NCBI RefSeq assembly: GCF_000422345.1
Contig: NZ_AULP01000001.1
Coordinates: 434,001 to 498,000, forward strand
Length of the DNA stretch: 64,000 nucleotides
Origin: Neomelitea salexigens DSM 19753
GTDB taxonomy: Bacteria; Pseudomonadota; Gammaproteobacteria; Pseudomonadales; Spongiibacteraceae
Direction: 5' to 3'
Shown: positions 16,979-25,423 of the stretch, one piece after another
Position numbering within the stretch: the first letter of the stretch is position 1
Layout of the letters: every line of letters begins with the position of its first letter
Translations under genes and position numbers: made by a program
The notes under the pieces: generated by a model
Databases searched by the model: none
What the model was told of the DNA's origin: nothing
Seen by the model: the letters and a program-made list of their open reading frames with translations, nothing else

Positions 16979-17935
16979 ATGCAAATTCATCTCGCCCCGA
17001 TGGAGGGTGTCGTCAACGCACGCATGCGCGCACTGCTGACCAGTGCAGGCGGCATCGACCGCTGTATTACCGAGTTTGTTCGCGTCACCAACCAATTGCT
17101 GCCGCCAAGGGTGTTCCATCGCCTCTGCCCTGAACTGCAACTCGATGGCAAAACCCCCAGTGGCGTTCCTGTGTACGTTCAATTGCTGGGCAGCGAGCCG
17201 TTACCGATGGCCGACAATGCGGCGCGCGCCGCCGAGTTAGGTGCGCTGGGCGTCGACCTAAACTTTGGCTGTCCGGCTAAATGCGTCAATCGCCATCGAG
17301 GCGGCTCTGTGCTGCTGGACGAGCCCGAACTGATCCACAACATCGTGAGTGAAATCCGAGCGGCACTCCCCAAGCACTGTCCTTTGACCGTAAAAATCCG
17401 CCTAGGTTACCGCGACCGCAGCCGATTTTTGGATGTCGTTGCCGCCATTGTGGACGGCGGCGCCCAGCAGCTGACAGTGCACGCTCGCACACGCGACGAC
17501 GGTTACACGCCGCCTGCCCACTGGCACGAAATTGCCCCCGCAGGCGAGCGTTTCGCAATACCCATTGTCGCGAACGGCGAGATATGGAGCCCTACAGATG
17601 CCGAAAAATGCCTAAAAGACAGCGGTTGCAGCAATATTATGCTGGGTAGAGGAATTCTGTCGCGCCCAGACCTCGCCCTGTCGATTAAAGCCGCGCAGGC
17701 CGGCAATGGCTACCAAGACAAAGACTGGCAACAAATATTTCCAATGGTGTGCGAGCTATTTCAGGACAGCCTGGTCAACTGTGCGCCCCGTCATGTTGGC
17801 GGCCCCGTGAAGCAGTGGCTGGGATATTTGCGCCGCCACTACCCAGAGGCCGCAGGGCTATTCGAAGAGATTAAACGCCTACGCGCGCCGCAAGATCTGC
17901 AGGCTGCGTTACTGGATCACCAGCAAGCAGCCTGA
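16979..17935 (+). CDS. dusC: tRNA-dihydrouridine synthase C
   Basis: FMN-dependent reductase that makes dihydrouridine in tRNA; the DusC branch modifies U16. The 318-residue protein has the TIM-barrel motifs of the family: LAPMEGVVNARMR at the N-terminus, VDLNFGCPAKCVNRHRGGS with the catalytic cysteine, TVKIRLGYRDR, LTVHARTRDDGY and IVANGEIW. The short C-terminal helical domain (WLGYLRRHYPEA) fits. Divergent from the GspC-like gene, with an 85-bp shared upstream region. Confidence 0.92.
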   Translation: MQIHLAPMEGVVNARMRALLTSAGGIDRCITEFVRVTNQLLPPRVFHRLCPELQLDGKTPSGVPVYVQLLGSEPLPMADNAARAAELGALGVDLNFGCPAKCVNRHRGGSVLLDEPELIHNIVSEIRAALPKHCPLTVKIRLGYRDRSRFLDVVAAIVDGGAQQLTVHARTRDDGYTPPAHWHEIAPAGERFAIPIVANGEIWSPTDAEKCLKDSGCSNIMLGRGILSRPDLALSIKAAQAGNGYQDKDWQQIFPMVCELFQDSLVNCAPRHVGGPVKQWLGYLRRHYPEAAGLFEEIKRLRAPQDLQAALLDHQQAA

Positions 17936-17942
17936 GAAGGAT

Positions 17943-18416
17943 TCAGCCAAGATCTGACTTGAGGTAGTTCAATTCATCCACCGCACCGCTATCGGTCTGG
18001 GACAAGACGAATTTCTCAACTTTGCCGCCAACCAGTGGGATCTTTGCCTTGCAGCGATGACTGACGCGGTATTCACACCCGCTACCTTTTGGCTGAAGTG
18101 ACATTTCGGCAGATAGCACCACCGGCTGGCCATCTACGGTAATCTGAATGGTACCGGACCATCCGTCACCATCTGCCTGCCACTCTTCGACAAATTTGAG
18201 CGTTTGCTTCGGGTTAAAAACCTTAGCCAGTACTGACGGCAATTCCCTCGTCACTTCACGCGTCATATGCACGGTAAGCGTGTCACCGTGATCCTCAATT
18301 TCGCAATCGGCGCTGAGTTCGCCCAGCGCTAAACTGCGTTCCACACGAAAATCAGGGTCTTGAAGTCGGTTCCATACCGTTTCCAGATCCTGCTCAAATT
18401 GCAAACTTACCGTCAT
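17943..18416 (-). CDS. DUF2505 family protein
   Basis: A 157-residue protein that resembles the SRPBCC-like DUF2505 family: MTVSLQFEQDLETVWNRLQD at the start, PKQTLKFVEEWQADG in the middle and YRVSHRCKAKIPLVGGKVEK near the end. No signal peptide, so cytoplasmic. Families with this helix-grip fold usually bind hydrophobic ligands, but no ligand is known for this one. The ATG at 18414-18416 follows AAGGGAG with spacing 5. It converges on dusC with only 7 bp between the stops. Confidence 0.75.
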   Translation of the reverse strand: MTVSLQFEQDLETVWNRLQDPDFRVERSLALGELSADCEIEDHGDTLTVHMTREVTRELPSVLAKVFNPKQTLKFVEEWQADGDGWSGTIQITVDGQPVVLSAEMSLQPKGSGCEYRVSHRCKAKIPLVGGKVEKFVLSQTDSGAVDELNYLKSDLG

Positions 18417-18493
18417 GAGCACTCCCTTCGCGCTAGGCGCTTATTTTTTTAAGAGCCTGCAGTTTACACTCAATCCGGCACTTTCCACAGACG

Positions 18494-18904
18494 CTATCGC
18501 GACATAAACTGCCGCTGCAGGATCATGCCGGCAAGCATTGCCAGGGCAAACACAACAAAGTGACCTATGCCGCTGAGTATCGCTACCAGCGCCGGCGCGG
18601 GACAAAGACCACTCAAGCCCCACCCCATGCCAAACAGCACGGCTCCGGCCACTAGCTTGCGATCAATATCCTTGCGTTCGGGCAAGTGAAAACGCTCAGC
18701 AAATTTCGGTTTACCCGCTTTAAAAACGAAAAAATAGGCGGGTGTTGCAACGATGAGCGCTGCGCCCATAACAAAGGCCAAACTCGGATCCCACACCCCA
18801 AACAGGTCGAGGAAATTCTGCACTTTGGCCGGATTGGCCATTCCGGAAATCGCAATACCGGCGCCAAATAAAGCCCCCGCCAACACAATGACAATATTCT
18901 TCAC
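18494..18904 (-). CDS. YeeE/YedE family membrane protein, second half-transporter
   Basis: A 136-residue membrane protein of the YeeE/YedE (sulfur transport) family. It has four hydrophobic segments and the conserved GMGWGLSGLCPAPALV motif, whose cysteine is typical for this family. Translation starts at a GTG (VKNIVIVLAG) after GGAGAAGG, and overlaps the first-half gene by 4 bp. Two-gene half-transporters of this kind (PmpA/PmpB-like) are believed to import thiosulfate or related reduced sulfur compounds; the substrate here is inferred. Confidence 0.85.
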   Translation of the reverse strand: MKNIVIVLAGALFGAGIAISGMANPAKVQNFLDLFGVWDPSLAFVMGAALIVATPAYFFVFKAGKPKFAERFHLPERKDIDRKLVAGAVLFGMGWGLSGLCPAPALVAILSGIGHFVVFALAMLAGMILQRQFMSR

Positions 18905-19341
18905 AGGCCTTCTCCCAGTACATGGCGCATCACAAATACCGTAACAAAGCCGCTCAACATGAACAGGCAAGTAGCAACAATTGAGCGCCAGGAAAAACGC
19001 GAGATGCCGCATACGCCGTGACCAGACGTGCAACCCGAGCCCATCGACGTACCGACACCAACGAGTACGCCTGCGGCCACCAACACCGGCGTCGACACCA
19101 GCGGCTGAATATCATCCAGTGCCCCGCTTAGCGCCGCTGTTGCGCCCGCCCCGATGAATAAGCCCAACAGGAACAGCAGTCGCCAGTTACGCTCCTCACC
19201 GCGATCCAAGGCCGCCCCGGCAACGATTCCAGATATCCCGGCAATACGGCCCACAGACCACATAAGCAAAACCGCTGACAAGCCAATTAAGGCGCCACCA
19301 AAAGCTGATATATAGGGGGTAAAGGTTGTAGCTTCTACCAT
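18901..19341 (-). CDS. YeeE/YedE family membrane protein, first half-transporter
   Basis: A 146-residue membrane protein with four hydrophobic segments and the signature GSGCTSGHGVCGISRFSWRS, in which the cysteines are characteristic of the thiosulfate-transporter family TsuA/YeeE. The ATG at 19339-19341 (MVEATTFTPY) has GGAGAG upstream. It is followed by the second half-gene with a 4-bp overlap, so both probably make one heteromeric transporter. No sulfurtransferase or BigR-like regulator is adjacent, which is usual for this pair in other genomes. Confidence 0.87.
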   Translation of the reverse strand: MVEATTFTPYISAFGGALIGLSAVLLMWSVGRIAGISGIVAGAALDRGEERNWRLLFLLGLFIGAGATAALSGALDDIQPLVSTPVLVAAGVLVGVGTSMGSGCTSGHGVCGISRFSWRSIVATCLFMLSGFVTVFVMRHVLGEGL

Positions 19342-19389
19342 ACTACTCTCCGTTGTTAGGCAGGCCTGAGGAGAGCAAATAGTACGAGC

Positions 19390-19421
19390 AGCCCCGCTGC
19401 GGTTCAAGCTCAAGCGGGGCT
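19390..19421 (-). terminator. Hairpin after the patatin gene
   Basis: Perfect 9-bp GC-rich inverted repeat (AGCCCCGCT / AGCGGGGCT) with a 14-nt loop, about 20 bp beyond the stop codon of the patatin gene. No T-run follows on the minus strand, so termination efficiency is uncertain. Confidence 0.4.
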
Positions 19422-19439
19422 TAGCGAGAGATTATTGAC

Positions 19440-20942
19440 TTAGGCGCGACGGCTTCGCGGCATTTCTGCGCCGAGGTGGTGTTGGTGATGCTTACCCAGT
19501 CGCACCATCTCTTCATCTTCATAGCGCTCCAAAATATCTGCCAACTTCCGGCTAATCTTGGTGCTGGTACGAATCATTTCAATCTTCGGCCAGGTCGCTC
19601 GCTCCCCTTCTTTGATAAAGAAGCGCAATTGATCTTCCGTCAGCTCATTGAGAAGCTTGCGCGGATCAAAAAAGCGGTAGCGTGGGATGATATTAATGTC
19701 CCCGGTGTACTCTTGACTGATGACCGCATTGGCCATATTTGCCAGCCGTCGCACCTTCGGTGAGGACTTAAAGTATTTTTGAATCAGGCCGTTGCTAACC
19801 TTATACCACTCTTTAAGGCTGCGCATTGTAAAGTGCCTCAGTGACTTAACGACACCCGCCTGATCCGACTTCGCATCGTGCAACATCCACAGCACAATGG
19901 GATTGGTCTGGCTGACAATAAAGTGGTTTACGCCGTACAGGCGGGATAAACGCTTAGCAGGCAAATCGTCACTGAAGGAGCCATCGATCCAACGGCGCGT
20001 TGCCAAATAGGGCTGTGGGTGTCCGTGGACGTTTTTCGCCTCCAACATCACTGGCGGAAATACGCCGGGTACTGCACACGATGCGAGAACCGCTTTGCGA
20101 ATATAGACGTTGGGCGAGGCAACCGCATTGAGTAGGCGAGAAGTCTGGTGAACATCGGACGGCGAGACCGAAATGTTAATGTGGCGACCGGTTTTTTCAA
20201 AGGCCTCCTGGAAGGTCATATCCGGCACCAGCTTAGCGATCTTCTCCTTGAGCATGCGGTGATTGATGCGGGGAGTCGTGCTGGACAGGTCGTTGTTGAC
20301 CAGTTCCATTTCTAAGCGCAATTCCTGCAACAAGTTATCGGTATCGAGGAAATACCCCAACTCTTCGTCAGTTTTTGTGCCGAGCACGGCGGCGATCAGC
20401 GAGCCGGCACTGGCGCCGGAGATGACGTCGGGCAATAGGTCTTGCTCAATCAGCGCCTTAACCACGCCTACGTGGAAATTCCCCAGTATCGCCCCGCCAC
20501 TGAGCATTAAGGCCGACTTTCCATAACACTTATTAGCGCGACGGAAAAAGTCCAGGCGCTCCACAAAGCCGGGCTGGTCACAGTCCAAGTTACTCAGATG
20601 ATCCAGGGCATCGACAATGGCATCGACGTAGTCGCCAATGAGCTCTTTGGTACCAAATTTTGCACGGGAGTACAGCACAGGCTTACCCATGCCTCCCATA
20701 TTGCCGTGTATCCCCTCATTGAGGGTAAACAGCAGCCCAATATTGTCGTTGTTCTCGCGGAAATACCTGAGCCGCTCGAGCCGAGAGCGAATCGAGGCGT
20801 AATCGTACAAGCTAGTCTTGTCGATCTTCTTCCAGTGAGCTCGGCCCGAGCTGCGGTCGTGTTCCTGAGCCAGCGACTTCCACTCATCAAAGCTGGAGGC
20901 TTCCTGCAATTTCTTGTCGAGCTTCTTAATTGTAGAGGGCAT
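19440..20942 (-). CDS. Patatin-like phospholipase with N-terminal DUF3336
   Basis: Serine lipase-type acyl hydrolase of 500 residues. The N-terminal 130 residues (SSFDEWKSLAQEHDRSSG ... LRYFRENNDNIGLLFTLNEG) match DUF3336, which precedes the patatin domain in yeast Tgl3-5-like and bacterial proteins. The patatin domain has the oxyanion loop GGAILGNFHVG, the nucleophile elbow GASAG and the catalytic aspartate in WIDGSFSDDLP. It probably cleaves acyl chains from phospholipids or triacylglycerols at the membrane. Start chosen at the ATG 20940-20942 with AGGAAG upstream. It follows the beta-lactamase-like gene on the same strand after a 143-bp gap. Confidence 0.9.
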   Translation of the reverse strand: MPSTIKKLDKKLQEASSFDEWKSLAQEHDRSSGRAHWKKIDKTSLYDYASIRSRLERLRYFRENNDNIGLLFTLNEGIHGNMGGMGKPVLYSRAKFGTKELIGDYVDAIVDALDHLSNLDCDQPGFVERLDFFRRANKCYGKSALMLSGGAILGNFHVGVVKALIEQDLLPDVISGASAGSLIAAVLGTKTDEELGYFLDTDNLLQELRLEMELVNNDLSSTTPRINHRMLKEKIAKLVPDMTFQEAFEKTGRHINISVSPSDVHQTSRLLNAVASPNVYIRKAVLASCAVPGVFPPVMLEAKNVHGHPQPYLATRRWIDGSFSDDLPAKRLSRLYGVNHFIVSQTNPIVLWMLHDAKSDQAGVVKSLRHFTMRSLKEWYKVSNGLIQKYFKSSPKVRRLANMANAVISQEYTGDINIIPRYRFFDPRKLLNELTEDQLRFFIKEGERATWPKIEMIRTSTKISRKLADILERYEDEEMVRLGKHHQHHLGAEMPRSRRA

Positions 20943-21085
20943 GGTCTTCCTGTTTTGGCCGTGTAACAAGGCAATCACACATCACCGTAGCAGCTTGTGT
21001 GCGAACCGAGTATCAGCACTGATGCTTAGTTCACTAGTGCCAGTTAGTTATACAATAATAACAGAGTCGGCGAACAATAAAATGA

Positions 21086-22396
21086 CTAGGTGTTCAACGA
21101 AAATCGCGGCATTTTACTGTTCAATATCTCCATGTTCTTGCATGGCGCGCACCGCGTGCTGATTCCGTCCACCAAGCCGAGCAAGCTCAGTATGTGATTG
21201 CCCACAACGGGCTTGCCGGTATTGAGAATGGACACCGCGATATCCCGCTGGGGGTCTGCCCAACAGAGGATATTAGAAAATCCTAAGTGCCCGTATGCGT
21301 AGGGCGTATTACGTCCGTATACCCCAATGTGGCGGCCACCTAACATGGCGCCAGCACTATATCGCATAGGAATAATCAGCGAGCGATCAAATTGTGGGCG
21401 CGCCGCTTCCCTAGTAAGGCGGTTGACTGTCAGCGGCGATAATACCTGCTTGCCCTGCCACTCCCCTTGCTGCACCAGCATTTGAAAAAAACGACTGGCT
21501 TCTTCAGCCGTCGCGTACAGGTTGCCCGCTGGGATTTGCGCATTCAAGAAGTCTGCGGTGTTGGACAAATGCACAACGGAATCGACGTCGGTTCCCAGCA
21601 CCTTCTCCAAATGCCGACCTACCGGGCCGATATTTGCCACACCACTAATATAATTTTCTGCAACGTGATGGTGGTCCGCTTCTTCTAGCCCGTAACGGAA
21701 AAAGCGCATGCCCATTGGCTTGCGGATCACCTCATCAAGGTAGGTATTGATGTCTTTGCCTGTACATATTCGAATAAGTTCGGCGAGCACGAAACCACCG
21801 GTGATTGCATGGTAGGCAACGACCCTGCCGTCTTCACACAAGGCCGGTTCCGCGCAGATTTTCTCCAGCGCGGCCTGCGGATCGAAAAGAATGTCGGTTG
21901 GCGTACCCGGCGGCACACCTGGAACGCCCGCGCGATGCGCCAATAACTGGTAAATGGTGATATTTGCCTTACCACCTTGAGCAAATTCGGGAATGTAGTG
22001 ACTGACCGGATTGAGGAGGTCAATCAGTCCATCTTCGGCAAGTTTGTGGACCAGTACCGCCGTTACTACCTTGGAGGCGGAAAATAAGCACACGGGGGTA
22101 TTAAGCTCAGCAACCTCCGGTGAGCCGCTTTCCAAGCCGCGTGCGTAGCCAATACTGCGATTAATCAAAAGCTTACCGTTGCGACGAAGAGTCATGCTAA
22201 CCATTGGATGCATACCACTGCGGTGTAAAGCCTCAGCTTTCTGCCATATCGCATCGACATCGCCTGCTTCCATTCCCGTCCCTTCGGGAGAAAGTTCAGC
22301 GCTATCAATAATCGCTTTACTCGTGGTGAGGTACTCGGCACCCGGCGCACGAAAAATCTTGTTACTCAATGACTTACATTGCTTGGAAAGCAGCAT
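21086..22396 (-). CDS. Beta-lactamase-fold serine hydrolase (class C / EstB-like)
   Basis: A 436-residue member of the beta-lactamase-related hydrolases (EstB/LACTB type). The serine-lysine pair is in FSASKVVTAVLVHKLAEDG; the second motif reads YHAITGG in place of the common Y-x-N, and GHLGFSNILCWADP stands where the third (H/K-x-G) motif is expected. No export signal is seen, so it likely acts in the cytoplasm as an esterase or lipase. The ATG at 22394-22396 has only a weak ribosome site. Its position upstream of a patatin gene suggests a shared role in lipid ester turnover, which is inference. Confidence 0.82.
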   Translation of the reverse strand: MLLSKQCKSLSNKIFRAPGAEYLTTSKAIIDSAELSPEGTGMEAGDVDAIWQKAEALHRSGMHPMVSMTLRRNGKLLINRSIGYARGLESGSPEVAELNTPVCLFSASKVVTAVLVHKLAEDGLIDLLNPVSHYIPEFAQGGKANITIYQLLAHRAGVPGVPPGTPTDILFDPQAALEKICAEPALCEDGRVVAYHAITGGFVLAELIRICTGKDINTYLDEVIRKPMGMRFFRYGLEEADHHHVAENYISGVANIGPVGRHLEKVLGTDVDSVVHLSNTADFLNAQIPAGNLYATAEEASRFFQMLVQQGEWQGKQVLSPLTVNRLTREAARPQFDRSLIIPMRYSAGAMLGGRHIGVYGRNTPYAYGHLGFSNILCWADPQRDIAVSILNTGKPVVGNHILSLLGLVDGISTRCAPCKNMEILNSKMPRFSLNT

Positions 22397-22555
22397 AACT
22401 ACACTCTTTGGTCGACACAGCGCCCCGGAAATCAGGTTACTGCACAATAACGCACAGTTATAGCATGCCAAAAGAGTGTGAACTAGAGCCGAAATGGAGT
22501 AGAAATCCGGGCATTTGAGTAAATTGTGGCAGGAATTCCAGTCAAACAGGACTTA

Positions 22556-24217
22556 TCAGGAATTGGCCTGAGCCCTGTCATCTAGCAGCGGCGCTGGGCG
22601 ACCGTGCAAATACCCCTGACTAAAATCGACACCTAAATCACGCAGCTTGTCTTGCACTGACTCTCGCTCGACAAACTCTGCGATGGTCCGCTTACCCAGT
22701 ACATGACTGATGTCATTAATAGATCGCACCATGGCCTCGTGCACGGGGTTGGTGTCCATATCGTGGACAAAGAGCCCATCTATTTTGACAAAATCTACCG
22801 GCAGTTCTTGTAGGTATCCGAAGGACGACATGCCTGTACCAAAATCATCGAGCGCGAACTGTCCGCCCAGTTCATGCACGCGCTCAATAAAGCGCGTCAC
22901 TACGGAATAATTGGTGATCGCAACCGTTTCAGTAATTTCGAAGCAAATCAGCCCCGGATCAACATGACCACGGCGAAGTTTTCTATAGACAAACTCCAGG
23001 AAGGCTTCCTGACACAGCGACTGCCCGGAGATATTAACCGAAAACATATTTTCGCCAGGCTTTAACTGCGGATTCGCGCGAAGGTATGCAATGGCGGCAT
23101 TCACAACCCACCGGTCTATCTGCGGCATGAGGCCAAAGCGCTCCGCCGCTGGCATAAATTGCCCGGGGCTGAGCAGCTCGCCTTTGTACTTCATGCGAAG
23201 CAACAACTCGCTATAGCATAGCTTTGAGGTGTCATCACCTAGCGCTACGATGTGCTCGCGCACCAGACAAAAGTCATCGTTGCTCAGGGCTTCGTTTATA
23301 CGGTGCACCCAATCCATCTCATCGTGCAGGCGACTGAGGTTTTTATCCTGTACATCGTATATGTGAACGCGATCTCGGCCATCATCCTTGGCGGAGTACA
23401 TCGCCACGTCGGCCTGACTCATCACGGTCTGACGCTCCAGGGAATACTGGTCAATAAGGACAACGCCAATACTTACCGATACTCGGTGGCTGATATTACC
23501 CCAGCTGAAATTGATGCGCTTAACTGCCTTAACCAAACGCGAGGCAACAGCGCGGGCTTCAAACGCGTCCACATTGCTTAGTAGTACACCAAACTCATCA
23601 CCGCCCAATCGGTAAAGTAGGTCGCCGGTAAACAATTCATCATGTATACACTCCCCTACCACCTTAATCAGGTTGTCACCCGCGCCATGCCCGCTGGTAT
23701 CGTTGATTAACTTAAATTGGTCAATATCGATGTAGAGCAATGCATGAGTGCGGGAGCTGGTGGCGGCGTCATTCACCAAGTTATCAATACGGTGCTCGAA
23801 CTCCTTTCGCCCCTCCAAGGAGGTTAATGGGTCGAGATGGCTCACAGCGCCGGCATTGTCGAGATTCGACAAGGTATGAGATGCAAGCATGAGACTGTAA
23901 CCCACTTGCTCTCCCGCCCCATTGTGAACAGGCGACACGCAGGCTGCCAACTCGGCTTCGTGCGCGCCTCCGTCTGCTGATAAACGAAGCCTCGCTTCAT
24001 GACCCTGCAAGCTGATGTCATTCAGCGCGGCCGCCGTTAACGTGCCGCCATACTCATCCTTTAACCCGAGCGCTTCGCTGACCGGCTTGCCGCACACATC
24101 GCCACCCTTTACCGCTAACAACCGTTCAGCCGCTGGGTTCAGATAACAGATGTTAACCTCGCTATCTGCGCACAGTATCGCCCGTGAGAGGCCCGAAACG
24201 ATCCAGTCAGCACGCAT
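22556..24217 (-). CDS. PAS-GGDEF-EAL cyclic-di-GMP signalling protein
   Basis: A 553-residue cytoplasmic protein with an N-terminal PAS domain (residues about 1-110, ILCADSEVNICYLNPAAERL), a GGDEF domain with the intact motif RLGGDEFGVLL, and an EAL domain. In the EAL domain the signature is SELLLR instead of EALLR, but the metal-binding residues are kept (CFEITETVAI, ALDDFGTGMSS, VDFVKIDGLFV), so phosphodiesterase activity is likely. The inhibitory RxxD site five residues before GGDEF is absent (it reads FTGD). It may make and break c-di-GMP, with the balance controlled by PAS. It ends a run of signalling genes, 10 bp after the receiver-kinase gene. Confidence 0.9.
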   Translation of the reverse strand: MRADWIVSGLSRAILCADSEVNICYLNPAAERLLAVKGGDVCGKPVSEALGLKDEYGGTLTAAALNDISLQGHEARLRLSADGGAHEAELAACVSPVHNGAGEQVGYSLMLASHTLSNLDNAGAVSHLDPLTSLEGRKEFEHRIDNLVNDAATSSRTHALLYIDIDQFKLINDTSGHGAGDNLIKVVGECIHDELFTGDLLYRLGGDEFGVLLSNVDAFEARAVASRLVKAVKRINFSWGNISHRVSVSIGVVLIDQYSLERQTVMSQADVAMYSAKDDGRDRVHIYDVQDKNLSRLHDEMDWVHRINEALSNDDFCLVREHIVALGDDTSKLCYSELLLRMKYKGELLSPGQFMPAAERFGLMPQIDRWVVNAAIAYLRANPQLKPGENMFSVNISGQSLCQEAFLEFVYRKLRRGHVDPGLICFEITETVAITNYSVVTRFIERVHELGGQFALDDFGTGMSSFGYLQELPVDFVKIDGLFVHDMDTNPVHEAMVRSINDISHVLGKRTIAEFVERESVQDKLRDLGVDFSQGYLHGRPAPLLDDRAQANS

Positions 24218-24227
24218 CGCTCGCCCC

Positions 24228-25421
24228 TTACTCGCTCAGAGGAATGGTGAAGTAAAAGGTCGATCCCTTGCCGACTTCAGACTCCAACCAGATTTTCCCG
24301 CCGTGCCAGCGCACAATTTTTTCGCATATCGCCAGCCCCACACCAGACTCTTTGGAGACGCCCTCGGTGCTATCGCGGTGGAACAAGTTAAACAAGCTGG
24401 TGTGCTGCTCAGGGCTGATACCTCGACCAGTATCCGTCACCGAAAACAACCAATTCCGCTCATGGGTAACGGCATTGATGTAAATGTCTGGAGCGTGACC
24501 TTCTGTAAAGCGAATGGCATTGCTGATCAAGTTTTGGAATAGCTGAACCATTTGCCGGTGGCAGGCGTGAATCGTGGGCAATGTCTCACAGTGGAGATTG
24601 GCGCTGCTAGCGCGAAATTCAGCATCGAGATTCACCAGCACCTCGTGGATCACCGCATTGCAGTCGACCGTTTCACGGCTCTCGTTGAAACGCCCAACCG
24701 ACGTCAGGGCAACGAGTTTATTCAACGCCGATTGCATCGCATAAATATTTTCCCGCATATCCATGACATCCTCGGCAATCGCAGCAGGTAATGCCTCCTG
24801 CTTTTGCGAGGACAAACGCCGAATCGTACCGACAACGTCGTTTAACGGCACCTGCAGGTCTCTTGCCGCCAAGTGAGACAACTGCTCAATTTCATTGACT
24901 AAGCCGATAAGCTGGTGACGGCTTCTCGCCAGGGAAACCAAGTCGCGATAGGATGATAAAGCCGTGTAAATAACCGAGAACAAACGGTCCTGAGTAAGCT
25001 CCGTTTTCGCGCGGTAGTCATTGATATCATAGACTTTGAGTACCCGCCTCTCTGGAGCCAGGCCGGGCTGCCCAGTTCGCAATACAATGCGAACAAAATG
25101 ATTGCCAAGGTCCTGACGAATATATTGCGCCACATCCAAACCGGCACTGTCCGTTTCCATCACAACGTCCAGCAAAATAATTGCCACATCGGGATTGTCG
25201 CGAATCATGGCCTTCGCTTCAGCGCCCGAGTATGCGCTGATAAACTCCAATTGCCGGCCGCCAAAGGTGAAGTCATGCAGTGCCAAACGCGTCACTACAT
25301 GGATTTCTTCTTCATCGTCGACGATCAAGATCTTCCACGTTTTTAGCGCCTGATTTGGCGTTTGATTTTCACCCTGTATCGAGGTGTCTGCCGCCAGCAT
25401 TAGGGGGTCATCGATAGCCAC
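24228..25421 (-). CDS. Receiver-kinase hybrid lacking the phospho-acceptor histidine
   Basis: A 397-residue protein with an N-terminal CheY-like receiver (acidic pair in IVDDEEE, phospho-acceptor Asp85 in IILLDVVMET) and a C-terminal histidine-kinase-like part. The DHp helix reads HLAARDLQVPL where relatives have ASHDLQEPL, so the usual His is Arg187; the only nearby His is four residues earlier. The ATP-binding domain looks complete (NLISNAIRFT, DTGRGIS, GVGLAICEKIV). It may be a pseudokinase that binds ATP or a partner kinase and is controlled by phosphorylation at Asp85. The receiver is closely similar to that of the gene just upstream, 2 bp away. Confidence 0.85.
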   Translation of the reverse strand: MAIDDPLMLAADTSIQGENQTPNQALKTWKILIVDDEEEIHVVTRLALHDFTFGGRQLEFISAYSGAEAKAMIRDNPDVAIILLDVVMETDSAGLDVAQYIRQDLGNHFVRIVLRTGQPGLAPERRVLKVYDINDYRAKTELTQDRLFSVIYTALSSYRDLVSLARSRHQLIGLVNEIEQLSHLAARDLQVPLNDVVGTIRRLSSQKQEALPAAIAEDVMDMRENIYAMQSALNKLVALTSVGRFNESRETVDCNAVIHEVLVNLDAEFRASSANLHCETLPTIHACHRQMVQLFQNLISNAIRFTEGHAPDIYINAVTHERNWLFSVTDTGRGISPEQHTSLFNLFHRDSTEGVSKESGVGLAICEKIVRWHGGKIWLESEVGKGSTFYFTIPLSE

Positions 25422-25423
25422 TG

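Noticed and set aside
17943-22396. A sulfur-oxidation or persulfide island around the YeeE/YedE pair
   Set aside because: No rhodanese, persulfide dioxygenase or BigR-type gene is adjacent; the neighbours are unrelated.
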